Assembly: GCF_900106035.1 (NCBI RefSeq)
Contig: NZ_FNUC01000003.1
Span: 1,550,001-1,614,000, forward strand
DNA: 64,000 nucleotides
Reading direction: 5' to 3'
DNA from: Jiangella alba
GTDB lineage: Bacteria > Actinomycetota > Actinomycetes > Jiangellales > Jiangellaceae
Below the pieces are notes generated by a model. That model worked only from the letters and a program-made list of their open reading frames with translations. It ran no database searches and was not told the origin of the DNA. Position 1 is the stretch's first letter. Each line of letters opens with the position of its first letter. Shown in pieces: positions 51,252-59,137 of this stretch. The position numbers were made by a program, and so were the translations under genes.

Positions 51252-53270
51252 ATGATCAGGACGCGGCGAACTCTCGCGGCCATGGCCGGTGGCGTGTTGG
51301 TGGCGACGGCGGCGGGGTGCAGCAGCGACGATCCGCCCGACGCCACGCCGGTGGCCGAGCAGCTGGCCGACGCGGTCGCGTCCGGCGACTTCACCGGCGT
51401 CCCGCTCGGCGACGCCGGTGCCGAGGACGCGAACGCGGCCGTCGAGGCCATGGTCGCCGGCATGGGGGCGGCCACCCGCACCGTCACCGTCGCCGACCTC
51501 GCGCAGACCGACGACGAGAACACCCGCGAGGTCACCCTCGACGTCGGCTGGGACCTCGACGGCTCCGCCGCGTCGCCCGCGGAGGGGACGGAGACGCCGG
51601 CGGAGACGCCCGCGGCCACCTCCGCGACCCCGGACACCCCCGACTGGACCTATCAGACGACCGCCACGCTGCGGGTCGCCGACGACACCGAGGCCGGCTG
51701 GACGGTCGACTGGTCGCCCGCGGTCCTGCACCCGCAGCTCACCGACGGCGCCACGCTCGACCTCTCGCGCACGCAGGCGCCGCGCGCGGACATCCTGGGC
51801 GCCGGCGGCGCGGTCGTCGTCACCGAGCGGCCCGTGTACCGCATCGGCATCGACAAGACCCGCGTCGACGCCGCGCTGGCGCCCGCGTCCGCCGCGTCGC
51901 TGGCCGAGCTGGTGGGCGTCGACCCGGCCGGGTTCACCGAGCGCGTCCAGGGCGCGGGGGAGCGGGCCTTCGTCGACGCCATCACGCTGCGCGAGGGCGA
52001 CGCCGCGCCGCTGCTGGACCAGATCGCGGCCATCGAGGGCGCCGTCGCCATCGACGACACGCTCGCGCTGGCCCCGACCCGCGACTTCGCCCGGCCCGTC
52101 CTCGGCACCGTCGGCGACGCCACGGCCGAACTGGTCGAGGAGTCCGGCGGGCGCATCGTCGCCGGTGACGTCGTCGGGCTGTCCGGGCTGCAGGCGCAGT
52201 ACGACGAGCAGCTCGGCGGCACGCCCGGGCTGGCCGTCGAGCTGGTGCCGCCGGCGCCGGCCGACGACCCCACCGCCACCGCGTCCCCCGCCGCGGACGC
52301 GCCCGCGGACGAGTCCGCGCCGGCCGAGCCGGAGGTGCTGTTCGAGCGCGAGCCGGTGGCCGGCACCCCGCTGGCGACGACGCTCGACATCGACCTGCAG
52401 ACCCGCGCCGAGACCATCCTCGCCGACGTCGGCCCGGCCAGCGCCATCGTCGCGGTCCAGCCGTCCACCGGCGCCGTCCTGGCCGCGGCCAGCGGGCCCG
52501 GCGGCGAGGGCTACTCGACGGCGACGCTCGGCCAGTACGCGCCCGGCTCGACGTTCAAGGTGGTGACGTCGCTGGCGCTGCTGCGCGCCGGGCTGACCGC
52601 CGAGTCCACGGTGCCGTGCACCCCGACGGTCACCGTCGACGGCCGCGCGTTCGAGAACTACGACGACTACCCGTCCGGCGCCCTCGGCGACATCACCCTG
52701 CGCCAGGCCGTCGCGAACTCCTGCAACACCGCGTTCATCAGCCAGAACGGTGTCGCCGACCAGGCCGCGCTGGCGCAGGCCGCGGCGTCGCTGGGGCTCG
52801 GCGCCGAGTACCAGGCCGGCGCGCCGGCCTTCCTCGGCGCGGTCCCGGCCGAGGCCGACGGCACCGCGCACGCCGCGTCGATGATCGGCCAGGGCGAGGT
52901 GCTGGCGTCGCCGCTGGCCATGGCCACGGTGGCCGCCTCGGTCGCCGCCGGGCACACGGTGGCGCCGACGCTGGTCGACCCGCCCGCCGCGGCGCCCGAG
53001 AGCACCCTGACCGCCGACGAGGCGGCCGTCCTGCAGGACCTCATGCGCGCCGTGGTCGAGGACGGCAGCGGCGCGTTCCTCGGCGACGTCCCCGGCGACC
53101 CCGTCGGCGCGAAGACCGGCACCGCCGAGTACGAGGCCGACGGCGAGGTCCGGTTGCACGCCTGGATGATCGCGACGCAGGGCGACCTCGCCGTCGCGGT
53201 GTTCGTCGAGGACGGCGAGTCCGGCTCGCGCACCGCCGGCCCGCTGCTGGAAGCCTTCCTAGGCGGCTGA
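51252..53270 (+). CDS. Lipoprotein class B penicillin-binding protein (transpeptidase)
   Basis: A 672-residue peptidoglycan transpeptidase with a lipobox N-terminus (VLVATAAGCSS), an NTF2-like MecA_N domain, a dimerisation region and a C-terminal transpeptidase domain. Motifs: STFK (nucleophile), SCN in VANSCNTAF, and KTGTAE. The linker between residues about 340 and 375 is Pro/Ala/Asp-rich. The MecA_N layout resembles low-affinity PBPs. It is adjacent to two beta-lactamase-family genes, and a role in beta-lactam tolerance is inferred. ATG 51252. It overlaps the convergent acyltransferase gene by 12 bp. Confidence 0.92.
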   Translation: MIRTRRTLAAMAGGVLVATAAGCSSDDPPDATPVAEQLADAVASGDFTGVPLGDAGAEDANAAVEAMVAGMGAATRTVTVADLAQTDDENTREVTLDVGWDLDGSAASPAEGTETPAETPAATSATPDTPDWTYQTTATLRVADDTEAGWTVDWSPAVLHPQLTDGATLDLSRTQAPRADILGAGGAVVVTERPVYRIGIDKTRVDAALAPASAASLAELVGVDPAGFTERVQGAGERAFVDAITLREGDAAPLLDQIAAIEGAVAIDDTLALAPTRDFARPVLGTVGDATAELVEESGGRIVAGDVVGLSGLQAQYDEQLGGTPGLAVELVPPAPADDPTATASPAADAPADESAPAEPEVLFEREPVAGTPLATTLDIDLQTRAETILADVGPASAIVAVQPSTGAVLAAASGPGGEGYSTATLGQYAPGSTFKVVTSLALLRAGLTAESTVPCTPTVTVDGRAFENYDDYPSGALGDITLRQAVANSCNTAFISQNGVADQAALAQAAASLGLGAEYQAGAPAFLGAVPAEADGTAHAASMIGQGEVLASPLAMATVAASVAAGHTVAPTLVDPPAAAPESTLTADEAAVLQDLMRAVVEDGSGAFLGDVPGDPVGAKTGTAEYEADGEVRLHAWMIATQGDLAVAVFVEDGESGSRTAGPLLEAFLGG

Positions 53271-55352
53271 CCGGCGGGCCGCGGCGAGGTACGGGCGCAG
53301 CTGCGTCTCCAGGTGCGAGGCGAGGCTGCGCGCGTACGTCGCGGTGAGGTGGTGGTCGTCGCGCCAGACCACCACGTTGCCGATGACCGCGGGGCACTCG
53401 TCGGTCGGGCAGATGGCCCGGTTGAGGTCGACGACGTCGACGTCGCCCAGCTCGCCGGCGGCCACCCGCTGCTCGTCGCCGGCCTTCTCGACGGCGTCGG
53501 CGCGCGGCTGGGCGCACTCGGTGAGGCGGTCCGGGTTCGCGCTGACGCACTCGGCCGGGTCCTGGTCGAGCCACGGCGTGTTCTCCAGCACCACCAGCTC
53601 GACCCCGGCGTCGCGCACCGCCTGCCAGCTGTCGCGCAGCCCGTCGGCCAGCCGCTCGGCACTGGCGTCGTCGCCCAGCTCGCGGCCGTCCTCCCACACC
53701 CGGTACGAGTTGCTGCCCGACGTCACCACCAGCTCCGGCTTGTCCGGGCCGGTCAGGCGGTCCAGCAGCGCCTCGTTCCAGTCGTGGCAGGACGTGTACG
53801 GCGCACCGGCCGCGGTCGTGACCTCGACGGAGAAGAACCCGCAGGACGACTTCGTGTACGTCTCGATGCGCCAGCCGTACCGCTCGCCCAGCACGTCCAG
53901 CGCGGGCTGCCACTGCGCCGCGTGCGAGTCGCCGGCCAGCGCGATGACGCGGCCGGCGTCGAGGTCGCCGTACGCGCAGCTGGCGAGGTCGGCGTCCTCG
54001 GCGTTCTGCTGGCAGCCGTCGGGGTAGATGTCCGGGTTGTCCTCGGGGACGTCGATCGGGTCCGGCGTCATCGCGGGCACCTGGTCGACGGGGACGCCGT
54101 CGGGGTCGCCGGCCGGGTCGGGTGCGAGGACGGCGGCGCCCGGCGCGGCGTCGGCGGTCGCGTACTCCGGGACCGCCTTGACCGTGACCAGCGCGGCCAG
54201 CAGCGCCGTCGCCGTCGCCGCCACCCCGACGGCGAACGCCCGCCGCGGCCGGACGGCGAGCACGCGGGCGTGGTGGATCGGCGCCTCGACCAGCCGGTGC
54301 GTGAGCCAGGCCGGCACGAACGCGGCCAGCACCACCAGCGTCCCCTGCTGCGGCGACAGCGCGCCCCACACCGCACCGGCCGTCAGCAGCAGCGGCCAGT
54401 GCCACAGGTACAGCGAGTACGACAACCCGCCCACCCACCGCATCGGGGCGCTCCCGAGCAGCCGCCCCGGCGTCGTCCGCACCGTCGAAACGCCCGCCGC
54501 GATCACCGCGGCCGTCCCGAGCACCGGCAGCAGCGCCGCCGCGCCGGGGAACGCCGTCGCAGCGTCGTAGGTCAGGGCCGCCCAGCCGACGGCCGCCAGT
54601 CCGCCGCCGGCCAGCGCGCCGGCCACCCACGCCGGCAGCCGTTCCAGCCGCCGCGCGCCGATCGCCACCGCCGCACCGGCCGCCAGCTCCCACGCCCGCG
54701 TCGTCGACACGAAGTACGCCGCGCCCGGCGACGCCGCCGTCAGGTGCACCGACCACGCGAACGACGGCACCGCGACCGCCGCGAGCCCGGCCAGCAGCGT
54801 CCGCCGCACCGACCCGCCGCGGCGGCGCCGGCACCACCACACCAGCGCGAGGATCAGCACCGGCCAGAGCAGGTAGAACTGCTCCTCGACGGCCAGTGAC
54901 CAGAAGTGCTGCACGGGGCTGGGCGCGTCGCCCGCGGCCAGGTAGTCGACCGAGTCGGCGGCCAGGGTCCAGTTGACCACGTACGTCGCCGACGCCGCGA
55001 TGTCGCCGGCCACCGACGGCCAGCGCAGCGGCGGGAGCAGCAGCAACGTCAGCCCGGCCGTCGCGGCCAGCACGACCGCCGTCGCCGGGAGCAGCCGGCG
55101 GATCCGGCGGGCGTAGAAGCGGCCCAGCCGCAGTCGCCCGGTCGATTCGACCTCGCGCAGGATCAGCCCGGTGATGAGGAAGCCGGAGATGACGAAGAAC
55201 ACGTCCACGCCGACGAACCCGCCGCTGACCAGCGGCAGGCCCGCGTGATAGGCGAGCACGAGCAGCACCGCGACGGCGCGCAGGCCCTCGACGTCCGGCC
55301 GGAACCGAGGACGGGCCTCGGCTCCGGCTGTCGCCGTGGTGGCGGAAGTCAG
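53259..55352 (-). CDS. OafA/YrhL-type acyltransferase with C-terminal SGNH domain
   Basis: A membrane acyltransferase-3 protein of about 697 residues. It starts near FRPDVEGLRAVAVLLVLAYHAG (catalytic His) and has about ten helices; the motif YSLYLWHWPLL lies near residue 330. The extracytoplasmic SGNH part contains ALAGDSHAAQWQPAL and DDHHLTATYAR. Such enzymes O-acylate cell-wall or exopolysaccharide sugars. No ATG, GTG or TTG is available; the likely start is CTG 55352, overlapping the stop of the phosphofructokinase gene as CTGA. The true start is therefore uncertain. Confidence 0.88.
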   Translation of the reverse strand: MTSATTATAGAEARPRFRPDVEGLRAVAVLLVLAYHAGLPLVSGGFVGVDVFFVISGFLITGLILREVESTGRLRLGRFYARRIRRLLPATAVVLAATAGLTLLLLPPLRWPSVAGDIAASATYVVNWTLAADSVDYLAAGDAPSPVQHFWSLAVEEQFYLLWPVLILALVWWCRRRRGGSVRRTLLAGLAAVAVPSFAWSVHLTAASPGAAYFVSTTRAWELAAGAAVAIGARRLERLPAWVAGALAGGGLAAVGWAALTYDAATAFPGAAALLPVLGTAAVIAAGVSTVRTTPGRLLGSAPMRWVGGLSYSLYLWHWPLLLTAGAVWGALSPQQGTLVVLAAFVPAWLTHRLVEAPIHHARVLAVRPRRAFAVGVAATATALLAALVTVKAVPEYATADAAPGAAVLAPDPAGDPDGVPVDQVPAMTPDPIDVPEDNPDIYPDGCQQNAEDADLASCAYGDLDAGRVIALAGDSHAAQWQPALDVLGERYGWRIETYTKSSCGFFSVEVTTAAGAPYTSCHDWNEALLDRLTGPDKPELVVTSGSNSYRVWEDGRELGDDASAERLADGLRDSWQAVRDAGVELVVLENTPWLDQDPAECVSANPDRLTECAQPRADAVEKAGDEQRVAAGELGDVDVVDLNRAICPTDECPAVIGNVVVWRDDHHLTATYARSLASHLETQLRPYLAAARRSAA

Positions 55353-56563
55353 GCCGGCTGCCCGATCGCCCCGATCAGGTCGGCGAACCAGGGCGTGGAC
55401 GGGTCGAACTCCTTGCCGCCCTTGATGCGGTCGAACTCGATGGCGCGCAGCCGGCCGCCGCGCTCCTCGTCGTGGCCGATCAGCCCGCCCTCGTGCCGCA
55501 GCGCGCACTCGACGGCGAGGTCGGTGCAGCTCTTGATGAGGCGCAGGTCGTCGGAGTTGGCGGCGGCGGAGCGGCTGAAGTAGCCGCTCTTCTGCACCAT
55601 GACCTTCTCGGCGCCGACCCGGGCGGCGAACTGCTTCGCGAACCAGGCGCCGGGGTTGATCTTGTCGATCTTGACGTGGCCGAACGGGTCGCGGGGGACC
55701 TCTTCGCCGGCCGCCTCGAGCTCGCCGACGATGGCGTCGACACCGGCGCCCTCGGACAGGAAGATGTTGACGCAGCCCAGGTCGTCCATCAGCGAGCGCA
55801 GCCGGCCGGCCTCGGCGTCGAGGTCGAGCTTCTGCTCGGGCACGTACACGGCGTGGACGTCCCAGCGGCGAGGGTCGACGCCCAGCTCGGGCGCCCATTC
55901 CTGGGCGGCCAGCCACTTGCGGTAGGCGCGTGCCGTGGCGGCCGTCAGCCAGCCGCAGTGCCGGCCCATGACCTCGTGCACGATGAGCATGCGCGGGTTG
56001 GAGGAGTGCTCGGCGATGATGTTGCGGGCATAGACCGAGCCCTGCTCGGCGGCCGTCCAGGCGCCCAGGCTCTGCCGCACCGGCACGATGTCGTTGTCGA
56101 CGGTCTTCGGCAGCCCGACGACGGTCAGCTCGTAGTCGTTCGTCGCGAGGTAGGCGGCGAGGTCGGCGGCCGTGGTGTTGGTGTCGTCGCCGCCGATGGT
56201 GTGCAGCACGTCGACGCCGTCGCGGGTGAGCTGCTCGGCGGCCACGTGCAGCGGGTCCTGGCCCTCCTGGACCAGCCCGCGCTTCACGCAGTCGGCGACG
56301 TTGGTCAGCTTGACCCGGCTGTTGCCGATGGGGGAGCCGCCGAACCGGTGCAGCCGCGACGCCGTGGCCCGCATCTCGGGCGTGACGGTGATGGAGCGGC
56401 CGGTCAGCAGGCCCGCGTAGCCGTCGAGATAAGCGATGATCTCGACCTCGGGCGCGATCTCGGTGTACCGCTCGATCAGGCCGCCGACGGCCGACGACAG
56501 GCACGGCGCCAGGCCGCCGGCCGTGAGCATCGCGACCTTGCGCACCGGTGTGCTCTCGGGCAT
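55349..56563 (-). CDS. pfp: Pyrophosphate-dependent phosphofructokinase
   Basis: A 404-residue enzyme converting fructose 6-phosphate and PPi to fructose 1,6-bisphosphate, reversibly. PPi use is read from GGDDTN (Asp where ATP enzymes have Gly) and PKTVDND (Lys in place of Gly). The substrate motif MGRHCGWL is present. ATG 56563 follows AGAAGG. A TAGGGT on the minus strand (56608-56603) is a likely -10. Glycolysis/gluconeogenesis. It is divergent from the DAHP synthase gene. Confidence 0.94.
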   Translation of the reverse strand: MPESTPVRKVAMLTAGGLAPCLSSAVGGLIERYTEIAPEVEIIAYLDGYAGLLTGRSITVTPEMRATASRLHRFGGSPIGNSRVKLTNVADCVKRGLVQEGQDPLHVAAEQLTRDGVDVLHTIGGDDTNTTAADLAAYLATNDYELTVVGLPKTVDNDIVPVRQSLGAWTAAEQGSVYARNIIAEHSSNPRMLIVHEVMGRHCGWLTAATARAYRKWLAAQEWAPELGVDPRRWDVHAVYVPEQKLDLDAEAGRLRSLMDDLGCVNIFLSEGAGVDAIVGELEAAGEEVPRDPFGHVKIDKINPGAWFAKQFAARVGAEKVMVQKSGYFSRSAAANSDDLRLIKSCTDLAVECALRHEGGLIGHDEERGGRLRAIEFDRIKGGKEFDPSTPWFADLIGAIGQPA

Positions 56564-56682
56564 GTGAGGTGACCTTCTGTCGGAGGGGACGGATCGCCTG
56601 ACACCCTACCTTCGGCACCTGAGACCGCCAGGCGAGCTGTCCGGGGTATGGGCGTTCGCGGCGGGCGCGACGCGGCGCGGCC

Positions 56683-56688
56683 TACCCT
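56683..56688 (+). promoter_or_regulatory. -10 element of a leaderless DAHP synthase mRNA
   Basis: TACCCT is followed by exactly seven bases and then the GTG start codon at 56696, so transcription should begin at or next to the start codon. There is no Shine-Dalgarno sequence. Confidence 0.6.
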
Positions 56689-56695
56689 GTCAGGT

Positions 56696-58057
56696 GTGAA
56701 CTCCCCGGAGGACCTTGCGCTGTACACCGAGCTGACTGAGGCGGTCGGCGCGCTGCCGGCCGGCCAGCAGCCCGAGTGGCCCGACCCCGCCGCCGTCCAC
56801 GACGCCGTCGCGCAGCTGCGCGCCATGCCGCCGCTGGTGTTCGCCGGCGAGTGCGACGTGCTGCGCGAGCGGCTGGCCGCCGTGTCCCGCGGCGAGGCGT
56901 TCGTCCTGCAGGGCGGCGACTGCGCCGAGACCTTCGCCGGGGTCAGCGCCGACAACGTGCGCAACAAGCTCAAGACGCTCCTGCAGATGGCGGTCGTGCT
57001 CACCTACGCCGCCAGCGTCCCGGTCGTGAAGATCGCCCGGCTGGCCGGCCAGTACGCGAAGCCGCGGTCGAAGTCCACCGAGACCCGCGACGGCGTCACG
57101 CTGCCCGCCTTCCGCGGCGACATCGTCAACGACTTCGAGTTCACGCCCGGCGCGCGGGTGCCCGACCCGCACCGCATGGTGCGCGCCTACCACGCGTCGT
57201 CGGCCACGCTGAACCTCACCCGCGCGTTCGTCGGCGGCGGGTTCGCCGACCTCCACCAGGTGCACGCCTGGAACACCGACTTCGTCCGCACGTCGCCGGC
57301 CGGGCAGCGCTACGAGCGACTCGCGCGGCGGCTCGACCAGGCGCTGAAGTTCATGCGCGCCATCGAGATCGACACCGACCAGCTGCGCACCGTCGAGCTG
57401 TACTCCAGCCACGAGGCGCTGCTGCTCGACTACGAGCTGGCGCTGACCCGCGTCGACTCCCGCACCGGCGCGCCCTACGACGTGTCCGGCCACTACGTGT
57501 GGATCGGCGAGCGGACCCGCCAGCTCGACGGCGCCCACCTGGAGTTCGCGGCGCGCATCCGCAACCCCATCGGCGTCAAGGTCGGCCCCACCACCACGCC
57601 CGACCAGCTGCTGGCGCTGGCCGAGAAGCTCGACCCGCAGCGCGAGCCGGGCCGCCTGACGTTCGTCACCCGCATGGGCGCCGGGAAGATCCGCGAGGCG
57701 CTGCCGGCGCTGGTCCAGAAGGCGGCAGCCGACGGCCTGGTCGCGTCCTGGATCTGCGACCCGATGCACGGCAACACCTACGAGGCCGCCAGCGGCCACA
57801 AGACCCGCCGCTTCGACGACGTCGTCGACGAAGTGCGCGGCTTCTTCGAAGTGCACCGTGCGCTGGGCACCCACCCCGGCGGCATCCACGTCGAGCTCAC
57901 CGGCGACGACGTCACCGAGTGCGTCGGCGGCGGCGACCCCATCGCCGAGGACGGCCTGGGCAGCCGCTACGAGACCGTCTGCGACCCGCGGCTCAACCGC
58001 ACGCAGTCGCTGGAGCTGGCCTTCCTCGTCGCGGAGCTGCTCGAGTCCTCGAACTAG
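56696..58057 (+). CDS. Class II DAHP synthase
   Basis: First enzyme of the shikimate pathway, condensing phosphoenolpyruvate and erythrose 4-phosphate. The 453-residue protein shows the class II sequences VLQGGDCAETF (metal Cys), GQYAKPRSK, ETRDGVTLPAFRGD, RMGAGKIREALP, DPMHGNTYEA and GGIHVELTG. GTG 56696 is the start, with a leaderless-type promoter. Compared with trpD at 12755 it is the other aromatic-pathway gene in the window. Its stop overlaps the convergent VOC gene by four bases. Confidence 0.96.
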   Translation: MNSPEDLALYTELTEAVGALPAGQQPEWPDPAAVHDAVAQLRAMPPLVFAGECDVLRERLAAVSRGEAFVLQGGDCAETFAGVSADNVRNKLKTLLQMAVVLTYAASVPVVKIARLAGQYAKPRSKSTETRDGVTLPAFRGDIVNDFEFTPGARVPDPHRMVRAYHASSATLNLTRAFVGGGFADLHQVHAWNTDFVRTSPAGQRYERLARRLDQALKFMRAIEIDTDQLRTVELYSSHEALLLDYELALTRVDSRTGAPYDVSGHYVWIGERTRQLDGAHLEFAARIRNPIGVKVGPTTTPDQLLALAEKLDPQREPGRLTFVTRMGAGKIREALPALVQKAAADGLVASWICDPMHGNTYEAASGHKTRRFDDVVDEVRGFFEVHRALGTHPGGIHVELTGDDVTECVGGGDPIAEDGLGSRYETVCDPRLNRTQSLELAFLVAELLESSN

Positions 58058-58647
58058 GACTCCCACCGGAACCCGTCGGGGTCGGTGAAGGCGCCGTCCG
58101 CACCGCCGATGACGACGCCGTGCGCGTCGGAGCCGTCCGGGTCGACGCCGGCGACCTTGGCCAGCGACTTGCGCCGGTTGAGGGTCAGCGTGACGGCGCC
58201 GGTGTCGAACTCGACGTACTTGCGGCCGAAGCTCTTCGCGACGGTGAAGCCGTGGTCCGCGTAGAACTGCCGGCTCGCGGCCACGTCGTCGACGCCCAGC
58301 TGGAGCACGACGTCGTCGACCTGCCGGGTGGCCGGGCCGGTGTCCTTCTTCGACGACGACGCGAACGTCACGATCGTCCCGTCCGGGGCCGTCACGACCC
58401 CGCCGTAGCCCCACAGCGACTTCGAGGCGGGCTTCAGCACGGTGGCGCCGGCTTCGACGGCGGCGGCGACGAGCGCGTCGACGGTGCTCGGCTGGGACGC
58501 GACGAGCGACAGCGTGAACCCGCTGAAGCCGGTCGCCGGCGCGCCGGACCGGACCCGGACCCGCTCTTCCAGGCCGAGTGACGCGTAGAAGCCGGCGGCG
58601 GCCGCGGGGTCGGCCACCTCGAGGGTGACGTGGTCGATGGTGGTCAT
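58054..58647 (-). CDS. Two-domain VOC (glyoxalase/bleomycin-resistance-like) protein
   Basis: A 197-residue protein with two VOC modules: residues about 1-95 (IDHVTLEVADPAAAAGFYASLGLEER) and 105-197 (DDVVLQLGVDDVAASRQFYADHGF). It is followed in the same direction, upstream, by a single-domain VOC gene 33 bp away. VOC proteins bind metals or small molecules (glyoxalases, dioxygenases, antibiotic sequestration); the substrate here is unknown. ATG 58647. Confidence 0.88.
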   Translation of the reverse strand: MTTIDHVTLEVADPAAAAGFYASLGLEERVRVRSGAPATGFSGFTLSLVASQPSTVDALVAAAVEAGATVLKPASKSLWGYGGVVTAPDGTIVTFASSSKKDTGPATRQVDDVVLQLGVDDVAASRQFYADHGFTVAKSFGRKYVEFDTGAVTLTLNRRKSLAKVAGVDPDGSDAHGVVIGGADGAFTDPDGFRWES

Positions 58648-58680
58648 GATGGGTTTCCTTCGGTTGTGGGGTTCGGGTGG

Positions 58681-59022
58681 TCAGCGCTGGAGGAAGCCGA
58701 GCAGATTGCCGCTGGCGTCCTCGACGACGGCGGCCAGCTGCCCGGCGCCGACGTCCTTGACGTCCTGACGGACGCGCCAGCCGGCCTCGACCGCCCGGCG
58801 CAGGGCCGCGGCGGCGTCGGCCACGTGGCAGTAGCCGACGGGGCCGGTCATGCCGTGGCCGTGGCCGTTCGGGTCCAGCCCGATCTCCTGGTCGCCGACC
58901 CGGAACCCGACGTAGTAGGGCTCGTCGGCGTAGGGCGGCACGCCCAGGACGCTCCCGTAGAGCGCCCGGGCTCGGCCCAGGTCGCGGACCGGGACGATGA
59001 TGGTCTTGATGCCGTGGCTCAC
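58681..59022 (-). CDS. Single-domain VOC protein
   Basis: A 113-residue VOC-fold protein (IKTIIVPVRDLGRARALYGSVLG ... LAAVVEDASGNLLGFLQR) keeping the terminal D-x-x-GN-x-(I/L)-xF pattern. GTG 59022 follows GAGGAGG. It forms a likely two-gene operon with the downstream VOC gene. It is divergent from the large LuxR-type regulator, which could control it. Confidence 0.88.
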   Translation of the reverse strand: MSHGIKTIIVPVRDLGRARALYGSVLGVPPYADEPYYVGFRVGDQEIGLDPNGHGHGMTGPVGYCHVADAAAALRRAVEAGWRVRQDVKDVGAGQLAAVVEDASGNLLGFLQR

Positions 59023-59137
59023 GGCTGCCTCCTCGGTGGATCGGGCCTGCCGAACCAGCCTCCCGCCGGGCCGGGTGCGCTCGCATCCGTGCCGAGCACG
59101 GGTCTGGTCACGGAGCCCGTACGGAATACTGGGCGAG

